The notes under the pieces: generated by a model | The model's input: the letters and a program-made list of their open reading frames with translations, nothing else | The model's database searches: none | Told to the model about the DNA's origin: nothing | Shown here: one piece after another, positions 53,831 through 62,895 of the stretch | Position numbering within the stretch: the first letter of the stretch is position 1 | Layout: every line of letters starts with the position of its first letter | Position numbers and translations under genes: made by a program | Assembly: GCF_002019665.1 (NCBI RefSeq) | Contig: NZ_KV917375.1 | Location: 1,286,390-1,350,389 of the forward strand | From: Sutcliffiella halmapala | GTDB lineage: Bacteria > Bacillota > Bacilli > Bacillales > Bacillaceae_I | Length of the DNA: 64,000 nt | Direction: 5' to 3'

Positions 53831-54543
53831 TTATAGAATTGCAAAAGAAGCACTATATCATCTTTTCAGCCATCGTAAGCTTTTTAGTTATTGGTATCAT
53901 TCTATTTTATTATGCTAGTTATGTGCCAAAGCAGACTTTACTTAGTCAAAAGGAACAAGAGATTCAAGTGGAAGAACAATTGATAAAGATGCTGGAGCAA
54001 CAGCAGGCATCAGCTGGTTCTGGTTTGGGTAACACGATTGAATTGCAAAGAAAAATACCGGTTACCCCATATGTAGAACAGCTTCTTCTGGAACTGGAGA
54101 AAGCGGAGGTAGTATCTAACAGCCGAATTACCAATATGACTTTTGGTGAATCCGACTTCACTCCAACTACTACCTTAGATGAATATATTGATTCACACAC
54201 TATAAATGCAGAAGAGGAAAAACAGGAGCAAGAAGCTGCTTATTTACCGGAAGGGTTAAAAAAGGTAACGGTTAGTCTAACTGTAGAGTCAGAAAACTAT
54301 GAAGAACTCACCTTGTTTTTGGAAGGATTAGAAAGCTTAACTCGAATCACTCAAATAGAGTCGGTAGCATTTACAGGAATGCCTGAACTAACTTCCATCA
54401 CACAGGAAATTGAATCACTTACTTATACGGTGCAGGTTTCTGCATTCTATCATCCAGAGCTAAGTGATTTGATAGAGGACCTACCTCCAATTTCTGTACC
54501 AGAACCAAGCAATAAAACAAATCCATTTATCGACAATGAATAA
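53827..54543 (+). CDS. pilO: Pilus assembly protein PilO
   Basis: Bitopic partner of PilN. 238 residues: short cytoplasmic start, a transmembrane helix (about 10-30, IIFSAIVSFLVIGIILFYYAS), a coiled coil (about 35-60, SQKEQEIQVEEQLIKMLEQQ), and an extracellular domain with VTVSLTVESENYEELTLFLEGLESLTRITQIESVAF, the PilO-type ferredoxin-like fold. ATGA overlap with pilN. Last gene of the cluster; a terminator follows. Confidence 0.88.
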   Translation: MIIELQKKHYIIFSAIVSFLVIGIILFYYASYVPKQTLLSQKEQEIQVEEQLIKMLEQQQASAGSGLGNTIELQRKIPVTPYVEQLLLELEKAEVVSNSRITNMTFGESDFTPTTTLDEYIDSHTINAEEEKQEQEAAYLPEGLKKVTVSLTVESENYEELTLFLEGLESLTRITQIESVAFTGMPELTSITQEIESLTYTVQVSAFYHPELSDLIEDLPPISVPEPSNKTNPFIDNE

Positions 54544-54604
54544 ATTATTTCCGAGGAAACAGTCGAATCCACAAGTTGCTTGGGGATTGTGTCGGAAAAG
54601 AATT

Positions 54605-54638
54605 AGAACAAGACGACAAAAGTCTTGTTCTTTTTTTT
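54605..54638 (+). terminator. Intrinsic terminator of the pilus operon
   Basis: AGAACAAGAC pairs perfectly with GTCTTGTTCT, followed by at least seven T residues. Confidence 0.92.
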
Positions 54639-54707
54639 ATGCTCTATGATAGGATAAAACAAATCAAATAAAGGCATATTTTGTCATGGTAGACGGAGGT
54701 GGAAAAT

Positions 54708-55814
54708 ATGGACAGGCAAGAAGTAAGAATTAAGATTAATGGGCAAGAAAAATCATTTCCAAGTAAGAAAAATAAAGAGAAGAAGACGGGGAAGACAAAG
54801 ACACATATTCCTGAAACGAAAACTAGTTCCTTCCCGGAAAATGACTTGCCGTTGATTATTGTAGATGAAATGGCAGCTGCTGCGGAAAAAAAAGAGGAGG
54901 AAGAATTTGAATGGGTGCTACCTAAGGAACCGGAGAAGCAGGTAACACCAAAGACAACACCTTACATTGAAGATTTACGAAACATGAACAAAAACAAAAG
55001 CAAAGGGATTACAAAAAAACAACCTACACCTATAAGTAAGAAAAAGAAGCTTACTCCTCCCTCCTTTCCTAAGCAATTATTTTTATCTATTGTAATGGCT
55101 GTTGGCATAGGTACTTGCCTTGGTTTCCTTATTTTAGCGATTATGAATATGTCAGATAAGCCCCTAAATCCAGCTCAGCAAGTATCGGGACAAACAACAG
55201 ATGGTGCAAATGGTGCTACTACAGAAAATCCTGGTACTACTTCTGGAGACCAAACTGTTACGTTATCATCTCTTGGGGTTGCGGTGCTTCAGGCGGAAGT
55301 ATATTCCAATTCAGAAGCAGCAAATGCTGAAATTCAAAAACTTCAAGAGTCTGGCTTTTCTGCCATATCATTAGACTCCGAACTCTTCTTTGTATTTATG
55401 GCGGTTGGGACCGGTTTGGACGGAATGAAGGAGATTGGAAAAGAAGCAGAAAAGAAAGGGTTTAAACCTTATGCAAAAGAAATTACTATCCCTGAAAAAA
55501 CCTTCTCTTCCATCACCGAACAGGATGCACTTCTACTACAAGAAGGACAAGGACTTTACAAAGAACTTATTGCTACGTCCGCTCTTTTATTACAGGGGGG
55601 AGCTATCGATCCTGCAACGGTCGAAAGGATGAATGGGCACTATCAAAAGATTTCGGCTGTAAAAGAAGAAAATACAACGGATGGACCAAAAGAATGGAAA
55701 ACCTTACTAGTGGGAGCCTACCAAAACATCCAAGAATATCAAAGCTCCAAAGAAACCAATCAACTTTGGGACGCACAACAAAAACTGCTCGAAGCGACTG
55801 TTTTCCTTTATTAA
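54708..55814 (+). CDS. spoIIB: Sporulation protein SpoIIB (SPOR-domain protein)
   Basis: Bitopic protein that aids septal thinning and engulfment. 368 residues: a lysine- and acid-rich cytoplasmic part (1-115), one transmembrane helix (about 122-144, LFLSIVMAVGIGTCLGFLILAIM), a T/G-rich linker, and a SPOR-like region (VAVLQAEVYSNSEAANAEIQKLQESGFSAISL..LFFVFMAVGTGLDGMKEIGKEAEKKGFKPY) expected to bind denuded septal glycan. ATG 54708 follows GGAGGTGG at about 6 bases. Position before maf matches B. subtilis. Confidence 0.88.
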   Translation: MDRQEVRIKINGQEKSFPSKKNKEKKTGKTKTHIPETKTSSFPENDLPLIIVDEMAAAAEKKEEEEFEWVLPKEPEKQVTPKTTPYIEDLRNMNKNKSKGITKKQPTPISKKKKLTPPSFPKQLFLSIVMAVGIGTCLGFLILAIMNMSDKPLNPAQQVSGQTTDGANGATTENPGTTSGDQTVTLSSLGVAVLQAEVYSNSEAANAEIQKLQESGFSAISLDSELFFVFMAVGTGLDGMKEIGKEAEKKGFKPYAKEITIPEKTFSSITEQDALLLQEGQGLYKELIATSALLLQGGAIDPATVERMNGHYQKISAVKEENTTDGPKEWKTLLVGAYQNIQEYQSSKETNQLWDAQQKLLEATVFLY

Positions 55815-55882
55815 CCAAAATGGGCCTGGTACTAATTTGCAAATATAGACAATAATCCTGATATGTAAGCTCAACTTTCAAG

Positions 55883-55917
55883 CAGGCATCAATGGTTTTT
55901 TTGATGTCTGTTTTTGG
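55883..55917 (+). terminator. Intrinsic terminator of spoIIB
   Basis: CAGGCATCAA pairs with TTGATGTCTG (one G-U pair), followed by TTTTTGG. Confidence 0.75.
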
Positions 55918-56033
55918 TGTGAAAAATTACTTTGGGTTTAGTTTGGATTTGTTTGTTTTGGGTTGGATTTTTGTGATACGATAGGTCTGTGTCTCTCTCT
56001 TGTTTGAATACTATAGAAAAAGGTGATAAAAAC

Positions 56034-56591
56034 ATGAAGCCTCTTATTTTAGCCTCTGGATCCCCCAGAAGAAAAGAACTTCTCCAACAAGTAAAACTCT
56101 CCTTTGAAGTGAAGGTCAGCAACATAGAAGAAACCTTTGACCCATCTAATGCCCCAGAAGAAATTGCCATGAACCTTGCTTTCCAAAAAGCAAATGATGT
56201 TGCGCAGAAGAGTACGGATGCGGTTGTTATTGGATCCGATACAATTGTTGTGTATGACGGTCATGTACTAGGCAAACCGAAAAATCATGATGACGCAAGG
56301 TACATGTTAAGGATACTAAGTGGCAATACTCATTATGTAATAAGTGGAGTTGCCATCATTAGTGAGGAGAGGCAAGTGTCCTTCTATGAAAAAACAGCCG
56401 TTACTTTTTGGGATCTAACGGACGAAGAAATTGACTATTATATTCAGTCAGGAGAACCGATGGATAAGGCAGGTAGCTATGGTATTCAAGAAGTGGGTGC
56501 TCTTTTTGTCAAGGAAATAAAAGGTGATTATTTTTCCGTGGTGGGACTTCCATTGTCTAGAACGGTTCGTGAACTAAAAAGCTTCTTTTAG
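56034..56591 (+). CDS. maf: Maf-family nucleotide pyrophosphatase
   Basis: House-cleaning pyrophosphatase for non-canonical or dTTP/UTP-type nucleotides; in B. subtilis it affects septation and competence. The N-terminal signature LILASGSPRRKELLQQ (residues 4-19), catalytic Asp in VVIGSDTIVVYDGHVLGKP (about 66-84) and YGIQEVGALFVKEIKGDYFSVVGLPL (about 148-173) are present. 185 residues. ATG 56034 is preferred over 55989: AAAGGTGAT lies upstream and the protein then begins at the conserved strand. Confidence 0.95.
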   Translation: MKPLILASGSPRRKELLQQVKLSFEVKVSNIEETFDPSNAPEEIAMNLAFQKANDVAQKSTDAVVIGSDTIVVYDGHVLGKPKNHDDARYMLRILSGNTHYVISGVAIISEERQVSFYEKTAVTFWDLTDEEIDYYIQSGEPMDKAGSYGIQEVGALFVKEIKGDYFSVVGLPLSRTVRELKSFF

Positions 56592-56654
56592 TGCGGAACA
56601 TAGCCCTCCAACTAAGAACAGTCAGAAGGCTTACTTAGTAAAGGAGGAACGAAA

Positions 56655-57350
56655 TTGGATACACCAGCAACTACATTAATGATTAGAGACTACCCAGAGG
56701 ACCAACGACCAAGAGAACGACTCATTCAAGATGGTCCGAAAAGTCTATCGAACCATGAACTCTTAGCTATAATGCTCCGCACTGGTTCTAAAGAGGAATC
56801 AGTGGTGCAGCTTGCCAACAAACTTTTAACAACATTCGAAGGTCTCCGGCTATTAAAGGATGCCTCCGTAGAAGAAATGACAAATATTAAAGGAATTGGC
56901 ACAGCAAAAGCAGTACAAATTTTAGCTGCAGTAGAACTCGGACGCAGGATTCATCGTCTACAATATGAAGACCGTTATGTAATTAGGTCTCCAGAAGATG
57001 CGGCTAACTATGTGATGGAGGATATGCGATTTTTATCTCAAGAACATTTCGTATGTTTGTATTTGAATACTAAAAACCAAGTCCTTCATCAGCAAACTAT
57101 CTTCATCGGAAGCCTTAATGCCTCAATCGTGCATCCGCGTGAGGTGTTTAAAGAAGCTTTCCGCCGATCGGCAGCTTCCTTTATCTGCATTCATAATCAT
57201 CCTTCAGGAGATCCATCTCCTAGTCGTGAAGATATTGAGGTGACAAAAAGATTAAATGAATGCGGGAAACTTATCGGAATAGAGCTTTTGGACCATTTGA
57301 TAATAGGAGATCAAAAATTCATTAGCTTAAAAGAAAAAGGCTATGTGTAA
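56655..57350 (+). CDS. radC: RadC/YsxA family JAB1-MPN protein
   Basis: 231-residue protein with N-terminal helix-hairpin-helix-like segments (PKSLSNHELLAIMLRTG; IKGIGTAKAVQILAAVELGRR) and a C-terminal JAB1/MPN metalloprotease-like domain whose zinc motif is HNHPSGDPSPSREDIEVT (about 174-191). Despite the name, a DNA-repair role is not established. TTG start after AAAGGAGGAA. It precedes mreB as in B. subtilis. Confidence 0.94.
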   Translation: MDTPATTLMIRDYPEDQRPRERLIQDGPKSLSNHELLAIMLRTGSKEESVVQLANKLLTTFEGLRLLKDASVEEMTNIKGIGTAKAVQILAAVELGRRIHRLQYEDRYVIRSPEDAANYVMEDMRFLSQEHFVCLYLNTKNQVLHQQTIFIGSLNASIVHPREVFKEAFRRSAASFICIHNHPSGDPSPSREDIEVTKRLNECGKLIGIELLDHLIIGDQKFISLKEKGYV

Positions 57351-57543
57351 GTACTATGCTTTTTTATAATCCTACGCTATAATATTACTCATGAGTTTGG
57401 AAGGGACAAACCTTGCCAGGCTTTCATCTTCTTAAAACTAATTTATCCACATGTTGATGAAATAAATGAGGGCACATTTTGTTCGCTTTTATCACTTTTT
57501 TACCACAATAAAGCAATAGTATCAGAAAGGGAGATACACATTT

Positions 57544-58560
57544 ATGTTTGGAACGAGAGATCTTGGTATTGACTTGGGAACAGCCAATACATTAGTTTTT
57601 ATTAAAGGAAAAGGTATTGTTGTGCGAGAGCCTTCTGTTGTTGCACTTCAAACCGATACAAAACAAATAGTTGCAGTAGGTAACGATGCGAAAAATATGA
57701 TTGGTCGTACTCCAGGAAACGTAGTAGCATTACGCCCAATGAAGGATGGCGTTATTGCTGATTACGAAACAACAGCAACCATGATGAAATATTATATAAA
57801 ACAAGCATTGCGTAATAAAAATGCTTTTTCACGTAAGCCGTATGTGATGGTTTGTGTTCCATCTGGCATTACAGCTGTAGAAGAAAGAGCGGTTATTGAT
57901 GCGACTCGTCAAGCTGGTGCGCGTGATGCGTATCCAATCGAAGAGCCATTTGCAGCTGCAATCGGGGCGAATTTACCAGTTTGGGAGCCAACAGGTTCGA
58001 TGGTTGTAGACATTGGTGGAGGAACGACAGAAGTTGCAATTATTTCTCTTGGAGGTATTGTAACGAGTCAATCCATTCGTGTTGCTGGGGATGAAATGGA
58101 TGATGCTATCATCGCTTATATCCGTAAGCATTATAATTTAATGATCGGAGAACGAACTGCTGAAGCCTTAAAGCTTGAGGTAGGTTCAGCGGGAGATCCA
58201 GAAGGTATTGAACCAATGGACATTCGTGGTCGTGATTTATTAACAGGTCTTCCAAAAACAGTGGAAATTTCCGCAAAAGAAGTGGGAGAAGCGTTAAAAG
58301 ATACGGTTACTGCAATTGTTGATTCAGTGAAAGCAACGCTTGAGCGTACGCCTCCTGAGCTAGCTGCTGATATCATGGATCGTGGAATAGTTCTCACTGG
58401 TGGGGGAGCTTTATTACGTAATTTAGATAAAGTAATTAGTGACGAAACAAGAATGCCAGTTATCATTGCAGAAAATCCATTAGACTGCGTAGCAATTGGA
58501 ACTGGAAAAGCATTAGATTATATTGACGAATTTAAAAAGAAATCAAGAGATTATCGCTAA
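57544..58560 (+). CDS. mreB: Rod-shape-determining actin homologue MreB
   Basis: Membrane-associated filament that orients lateral cell-wall synthesis. Actin-fold phosphate and nucleotide motifs: [14 protein letters not shown] (6-19), [18 protein letters not shown] (about 102-119), [19 protein letters not shown] (about 155-173) and [15 protein letters not shown] (about 282-296). 338 residues. ATG after GAAAGGGAG. Start of mreBCD-minCD. A TATAAT at 57378-57383 in the 193-base leader is a possible promoter -10 without a clear -35. Confidence 0.97.
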   Translation: MFGTRDLGIDLGTANTLVFIKGKGIVVREPSVVALQTDTKQIVAVGNDAKNMIGRTPGNVVALRPMKDGVIADYETTATMMKYYIKQALRNKNAFSRKPYVMVCVPSGITAVEERAVIDATRQAGARDAYPIEEPFAAAIGANLPVWEPTGSMVVDIGGGTTEVAIISLGGIVTSQSIRVAGDEMDDAIIAYIRKHYNLMIGERTAEALKLEVGSAGDPEGIEPMDIRGRDLLTGLPKTVEISAKEVGEALKDTVTAIVDSVKATLERTPPELAADIMDRGIVLTGGGALLRNLDKVISDETRMPVIIAENPLDCVAIGTGKALDYIDEFKKKSRDYR

Positions 58561-58579
58561 TAAAAGAAGGTGTTAAGTT

Positions 58580-59470
58580 ATGCCACAATTTTTTCTCAAT
58601 AAAAGGCTAATTATTTTGTTGGTGAGCCTAATTTTTCTAGTGGCATTGATTGGTTTCTCTTTAAAAGAACGGGACGATGTAACATGGCCTGAACAGTTTG
58701 TTAAGGACTCAACAGGCTTTGTTCAATCAATCTTTTATAGGCCCGCACATTATGTTGCGGGCTTCTTTGAGAATATAGGCTACTTAAAAAATACGTACGA
58801 AGAGAATAAACTTTTACGTGCTAGACTAGAAGAATATGCTATGTTAGAAACGAAAGTTCACAAGTTAGAACAAGAAAACGAAAAGATTAGAGAAGTAATC
58901 GGCGAGCTTGACTCGTTGAGAGATTATGAACCACAGCCTGCAACAGTCATCGGTAGAAATCCTGATCAATGGCGGGAGCAAATTATCCTCAATAAAGGCA
59001 AGCAAGATGGCGTGGAAAAAGATATGGCAGTTATAACTGCTGGTGGATTAATAGGAAAAGTGAAACATGCTAATCCTTTTACCTCGTCCGTGCAGCTATT
59101 AAGTTCTTTAGATCCGAAAAACCGCATTTCTGCCTATATTCAAGGAGATGAAAGCATCTTTGGACTCATCGAAGGGTATGATGACGAAAAAGGAGCACTC
59201 CTGTTAAAACGTATTCCACATCAGGCACAAGTACAAGAAGGACAAACTGTTTTGACCTCTGGTCTTGGTGGGATTTTTCCTGAAGGGTTAATTATCGGGG
59301 AAGTCACTGACGTAGTACCAGATGAATACGGGCTAACGCAAATGGCTTACATAAAGCCTGCTGCGAACTTCTATGATATTAGTCAAGTAATGATTGTAAA
59401 ACGCACCTTAATATCCGGAGATGAAGTAGTACCTGTCGAAGAAGCAACAGAAGAGGGGGATGCTGAGTGA
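58580..59470 (+). CDS. mreC: Rod-shape-determining protein MreC
   Basis: Bitopic protein linking MreB and the wall-synthesis machinery. 296 residues: one transmembrane helix (about 8-27, RLIILLVSLIFLVALIGFSL), a coiled coil (about 65-108) and a beta-rich extracellular domain (ATVIGRNPDQWREQIILNKGKQDGVEKDMAVITAGGLIGKV...). ATG 19 bases after mreB. Its stop overlaps the mreD GTG start by four bases. Confidence 0.96.
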   Translation: MPQFFLNKRLIILLVSLIFLVALIGFSLKERDDVTWPEQFVKDSTGFVQSIFYRPAHYVAGFFENIGYLKNTYEENKLLRARLEEYAMLETKVHKLEQENEKIREVIGELDSLRDYEPQPATVIGRNPDQWREQIILNKGKQDGVEKDMAVITAGGLIGKVKHANPFTSSVQLLSSLDPKNRISAYIQGDESIFGLIEGYDDEKGALLLKRIPHQAQVQEGQTVLTSGLGGIFPEGLIIGEVTDVVPDEYGLTQMAYIKPAANFYDISQVMIVKRTLISGDEVVPVEEATEEGDAE

Positions 59471-59988
59471 GAAAATATGTCTTACCAGCCCTAATTCTTT
59501 GCTTGTTTGTTTTTGAGAGTATGAGTATAGATCTTTTTAACATAAGAAGCATCAATGAAGATTGGATTATTGTTCCGAGATTTGTATTAATTACGCTTAT
59601 TATCTGTACAATTTATACCGGTCCTTATATAGGGATGATTTTTGGTATGGTGTTTGGCTTCCTTTACGATATTGTTTATACCGAAATATTGGGTGTTTAT
59701 CTATTCGCATTCGCGATAGCAGCCTATTTTGTTTCGAAAATTATGAAGGTAATACATGCAAATATCTTTATTTCTTTGTTTATGATTCTTTTTGCAATTG
59801 CTATTGTAGAGTATCTCGTTTATGGAATTCATTTTTTAATTGGAACAACTGTTATGATGCATCCTGAATTTTTCACTACACGCCTGTTACCTACTCTTGG
59901 TTTTAACGGGATTGTTTCGCTTATTATTATTTTTCCTTTGAAACTATTCATGGAAAGATTAGCAATAGAACAAAAAGAGGAACTTTAA
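59467..59988 (+). CDS. mreD: Rod-shape-determining protein MreD
   Basis: 173-residue polytopic membrane protein with five to six hydrophobic helices (for example LPALILCLFVFESMSIDLF, PYIGMIFGMVFGFLYDIVYTEILGVYLFAFAIAAYF). The segment GFLYDIVYTEILG is typical of MreD. GTG start in a GTGA overlap with mreC. Confidence 0.94.
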   Translation: MRKYVLPALILCLFVFESMSIDLFNIRSINEDWIIVPRFVLITLIICTIYTGPYIGMIFGMVFGFLYDIVYTEILGVYLFAFAIAAYFVSKIMKVIHANIFISLFMILFAIAIVEYLVYGIHFLIGTTVMMHPEFFTTRLLPTLGFNGIVSLIIIFPLKLFMERLAIEQKEEL

Positions 59989-59989
59989 G

Positions 59990-60020
59990 AAAGCTGTCTA
60001 GAATAGTCAGCTTTTGTTAT
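59990..60020 (+). terminator. Weak terminator-like hairpin after mreD
   Basis: AAAGCTG pairs with CAGCTTT over an 11-base loop, followed by TGTTAT. Probably a partial terminator or mRNA processing site, since minCD follows. Confidence 0.4.
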
Positions 60021-60120
60021 ACATACCCATTCTATTACTCTCTTTTTTCATTTTTTATAGTCGTAGGAAAAAGGAAATAGAAGGACTATGTCGAATTATA
60101 TACTTGTTGAGGTGAACGTC

Positions 60121-60807
60121 GTGAATAGACAAAAACAACAGTATGTAACCATTAAGGGCACTAAAGAGGGCCTAACTCTGCATCTCGATGATACATGCTC
60201 GTTTCCAGAGCTACTTGCTGAAATAGAAGCAAAATTGACGTCGAATAGTAATACTGATGATTCTCATTTTTTAGGTGTACGATTAAAAGTGGGGAATCGT
60301 TATTTAACTAATAATCAGCAAGAAAAATTACGCAATGTCATTCGAAGTAAAAAGAATTTTATTGTCGAAGAAATTGAAAGTAATGTCATTACAAAAGAAC
60401 AGGCCATACAGTGGAAAGAAGAAAATGAAATTGTCCCAGTAGCAAGAATGATACGCTCAGGACAAGTCCTTGAAGTAAAAGGAGATCTTCTCTTAATCGG
60501 GGATGTGAATCCAGGTGGTACGGTGAAAGCAGGGGGGAATATTTTTATTCTTGGTGCCTTGCGTGGGAATGCTTATGCTGGTCTATTAGGTAAAAATGAT
60601 GCGATCATTGCAGCAAGTCTAATGAAACCTGCATTGCTATCAATCCATGAAACAATTAACCGCGCCCCGGATCTCAGTGAACAACTTGATGGAAGCAATG
60701 AGATGGAATGTGCCTATATAGATAACCAAGAAAGAATTGTTATCGATCGCTTACAATTGCTTTCACATCTAAGACCGATGTTAACAAGGCTTGAAAGGAG
60801 AATGTAA
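60121..60807 (+). CDS. minC: Septum-site inhibitor MinC
   Basis: Inhibits FtsZ assembly away from midcell, recruited by MinD. 228 residues: N-terminal FtsZ-binding domain ([34 protein letters not shown]) and C-terminal beta-helix dimerisation domain ([32 protein letters not shown], about 128-160). The GTG at 60121 is preferred over ATG 60088 because TGAGGTGA lies just upstream and the protein then starts like B. subtilis MinC. Confidence 0.95.
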   Translation: MNRQKQQYVTIKGTKEGLTLHLDDTCSFPELLAEIEAKLTSNSNTDDSHFLGVRLKVGNRYLTNNQQEKLRNVIRSKKNFIVEEIESNVITKEQAIQWKEENEIVPVARMIRSGQVLEVKGDLLLIGDVNPGGTVKAGGNIFILGALRGNAYAGLLGKNDAIIAASLMKPALLSIHETINRAPDLSEQLDGSNEMECAYIDNQERIVIDRLQLLSHLRPMLTRLERRM

Positions 60808-60810
60808 GAA

Positions 60811-61608
60811 GTGGGAGAGGCTATCGTAATTACGTCTGGTAAAGGTGGAGTCGGCAAAACGACAACTTCTGCAAATATAGGAACAGCTCTTGCCTTAGCA
60901 GGTAAACGTGTATGTTTAGTAGATACAGATATTGGTTTAAGAAATCTGGATGTCGTGATGGGACTTGAAAACCGCATCATTTATGATTTAGTTGACGTTA
61001 TTGAAGGACGTTGCAAAACACATCAAGCCTTAATTAATGATAAACGCTTTGAATGTCTAAAGCTCCTACCAGCTGCACAAACAAGTGATAAAACAGCTGT
61101 AAAGCCAGAACAAATGAAAAAGCTGATAATAGAATTAAAGCAGGACTATGATTATATTATTATCGACTGTCCAGCAGGAATAGAACAAGGTTTCCAAAAC
61201 GCTATTGCTGGTGCGGATCGAGCAATTGTCGTTACTACTCCTGAAATTTCTTCTGTTCGTGATGCAGATCGTATTATCGGTTTACTAGAAAAAGAAGAGA
61301 TTGAGCCACCAAAACTTGTTGTTAACCGAATTCGTAATCATATGGTGAAAAATGGGGAAATGCTAGATGTGGATGAAATTGTTTCCATTTTGGCAATCGA
61401 TATTATTGGAATTGTAGCAGATGATGACAGTGTGATTCGTGCTTCTAATAGTGGAGAGCCTATTGTGATGGACCCAACAAGCAAAGCATCTATTGCCTAT
61501 CGAAATATTTCTCGCCGTATACTTGGTGAGTCTGTGCCATTGCAATCCTTAGATGAAGAAAACAAAAGTGTTTTGTTTAAAATTAAGAAATTTTTTGGTG
61601 TACGTTAA
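60811..61608 (+). CDS. minD: Septum-site-determining ATPase MinD
   Basis: ParA-type membrane-binding ATPase that places MinC at the poles. Deviant Walker A SGKGGVGKTTTSANIG (about residues 7-22), LVDTDIGLRNLDVVMGLENR (about 37-56), DCPAGIEQGF, and a C-terminal amphipathic membrane-targeting helix (VLFKIKKFFGVR). 265 residues. GTG start three bases after minC, with GAAAGGAG inside the end of minC. Confidence 0.97.
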   Translation: MGEAIVITSGKGGVGKTTTSANIGTALALAGKRVCLVDTDIGLRNLDVVMGLENRIIYDLVDVIEGRCKTHQALINDKRFECLKLLPAAQTSDKTAVKPEQMKKLIIELKQDYDYIIIDCPAGIEQGFQNAIAGADRAIVVTTPEISSVRDADRIIGLLEKEEIEPPKLVVNRIRNHMVKNGEMLDVDEIVSILAIDIIGIVADDDSVIRASNSGEPIVMDPTSKASIAYRNISRRILGESVPLQSLDEENKSVLFKIKKFFGVR

Positions 61609-61617
61609 GCTGAAGTT

Positions 61618-61652
61618 AAGCCGTCTCTTATAAAAGGGGCGGTTTATTTATT
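61618..61652 (+). terminator. Intrinsic terminator of mreBCD-minCD
   Basis: AAGCCGTCTCTT pairs with AAGGGGCGGTTT (12 bp with G-U pairs), followed by TTTATTTATT. Confidence 0.75.
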
Positions 61653-61678
61653 CAATGAGAAAGGTAGGTGTAGTAGCT

Positions 61679-62647
61679 TTGAAAACTAGTAAAAAAGTTA
61701 TGCAAAAAATACTAATTGCTTTCTTACTATTACTCTTATTATTTTTTATCAATAACACCTCTTTATTTTCAAAACAAGAAAAAGGTGAGCCGTTGTTATT
61801 AGCACACCGCGGTGTTCATCAAACATTCTCGATGGAAGGTATTCAATATGATACATGTACGGCCGAGCGAATTTTTGAACCAGAACATGCTTATATTGAA
61901 AATACCATACCATCTATGAAAGCAGCTTTTGAAGCGGGAGCAGATATGGTGGAATTAGATGTTCACCCAACCACAGACGGCGAATTTGCTGTGTTTCATG
62001 ATTGGACGTTGGAATGCCGAACAAATGGACAAGGAGCGACTAGAGAGCATTCAATGGATGAGCTTCGTGCATTAGATGTTGGCTATGGCTATACGGCTGA
62101 TGAGGGACAAACCTATCCTTTACGTGGTAAGGGAGTTGGTCTGATTCCTACGTTGGGAGAAGTCTTGCAGCAATTCCCGAATAAAGAGTTATTAATTCAT
62201 ATTAAAAGCGATGATCCAGAAGAAGGAAAGTTATTGGCTAATTATCTTTCAGATTACACGGTCGGAAATTTTTCTAATCTGAGTGTGTATGGAGGAGACA
62301 ATCCAATTGCTACATTAAAGGAAGAATTACCGGAGCTTCGTGTAATGTCAAAAGCGTCGATGAAGAGCTGTCTAATCCCTTATTTCATTATCGGATGGAC
62401 TGGTTATGTTCCAGAAACATGTGGAAATAGCCAGCTGCATATTCCTGAAAAAATTGGACCGTGGTTATGGGGTTGGTCCGGGAAGTTTCATGAGCGAATG
62501 GAGAAAGTTAATACAAGAGTTATTTTAGTAGCCGGAGATGGCGGTTTTTCTGAAGGATTTGATCAAGTAGAAGATCTTGAGAGAATCCCGGAACATTTCT
62601 CAGGTTGGATTTGGACGAATCGGATTGATTTAATCGGATCTGAATGA
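61679..62647 (+). CDS. Membrane-anchored glycerophosphodiester phosphodiesterase-family protein
   Basis: Predicted to hydrolyse glycerophosphodiesters to glycerol-3-phosphate outside the membrane. 322 residues: an N-terminal signal-anchor (ILIAFLLLLLLFFINN, about 10-25), then the GDPD core LLAHRGVHQ (about 45-53), ENTIPSMKAAFEAGADMVELDVHPTTDGEFAVFHDWTLECRTNG (about 78-121) and LLIHIKSDD. The catalytic His/Arg/Glu/Asp set of the family is visible. TTG 61679 with AAGGTAGGTG upstream is preferred over ATG 61655, which lies beside the minD terminator without a binding site. It separates minD from spoIVFA, unlike B. subtilis. Confidence 0.85.
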   Translation: MKTSKKVMQKILIAFLLLLLLFFINNTSLFSKQEKGEPLLLAHRGVHQTFSMEGIQYDTCTAERIFEPEHAYIENTIPSMKAAFEAGADMVELDVHPTTDGEFAVFHDWTLECRTNGQGATREHSMDELRALDVGYGYTADEGQTYPLRGKGVGLIPTLGEVLQQFPNKELLIHIKSDDPEEGKLLANYLSDYTVGNFSNLSVYGGDNPIATLKEELPELRVMSKASMKSCLIPYFIIGWTGYVPETCGNSQLHIPEKIGPWLWGWSGKFHERMEKVNTRVILVAGDGGFSEGFDQVEDLERIPEHFSGWIWTNRIDLIGSE

Positions 62648-62673
62648 TTAAAGGGATTAGAGTTAAATTTGAA

Positions 62674-62730
62674 TAATACCTATAAGTTAGTAAGTACTCT
62701 ATGCTTACTAACTTATAGGTGTTTTTTTGT
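62674..62730 (+). terminator. Strong terminator after the phosphodiesterase gene
   Basis: ACCTATAAGTTAGTAAG pairs perfectly with CTTACTAACTTATAGGT, followed by seven T residues. Confidence 0.93.
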
Positions 62731-62834
62731 ATCGAGAAAAGTAATTTGAAAATGAGAAATAAGCAAGTATAAGCCCTTAGCCACATTCCTAGTTTGGGGA
62801 AAGAAAAAATTCCATCTTACTTTTTCTCATACCG

Positions 62835-62863
62835 TCATATCCACTAAGGACAAGTCATAAAAT
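62835..62863 (+). promoter_or_regulatory. Candidate sigma-E promoter of spoIVFA-spoIVFB
   Basis: TCATATC (62835-62841), 14 bases, CATAAAAT (62856-62863). It matches the sigma-E elements KMATATT and CATACAAT in 6 of 7 and 7 of 8 positions. The operon is sigma-E dependent in B. subtilis. Confidence 0.65.
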
Positions 62864-62895
62864 GGTACAAACATAGTAGGGGGAAGGGTGTTTGT

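Noticed and set aside
55435-55881. ORFs overlapping the end of spoIIB on both strands
   Set aside because: Shadows of spoIIB in other frames; the - strand ORF continues through the terminator.
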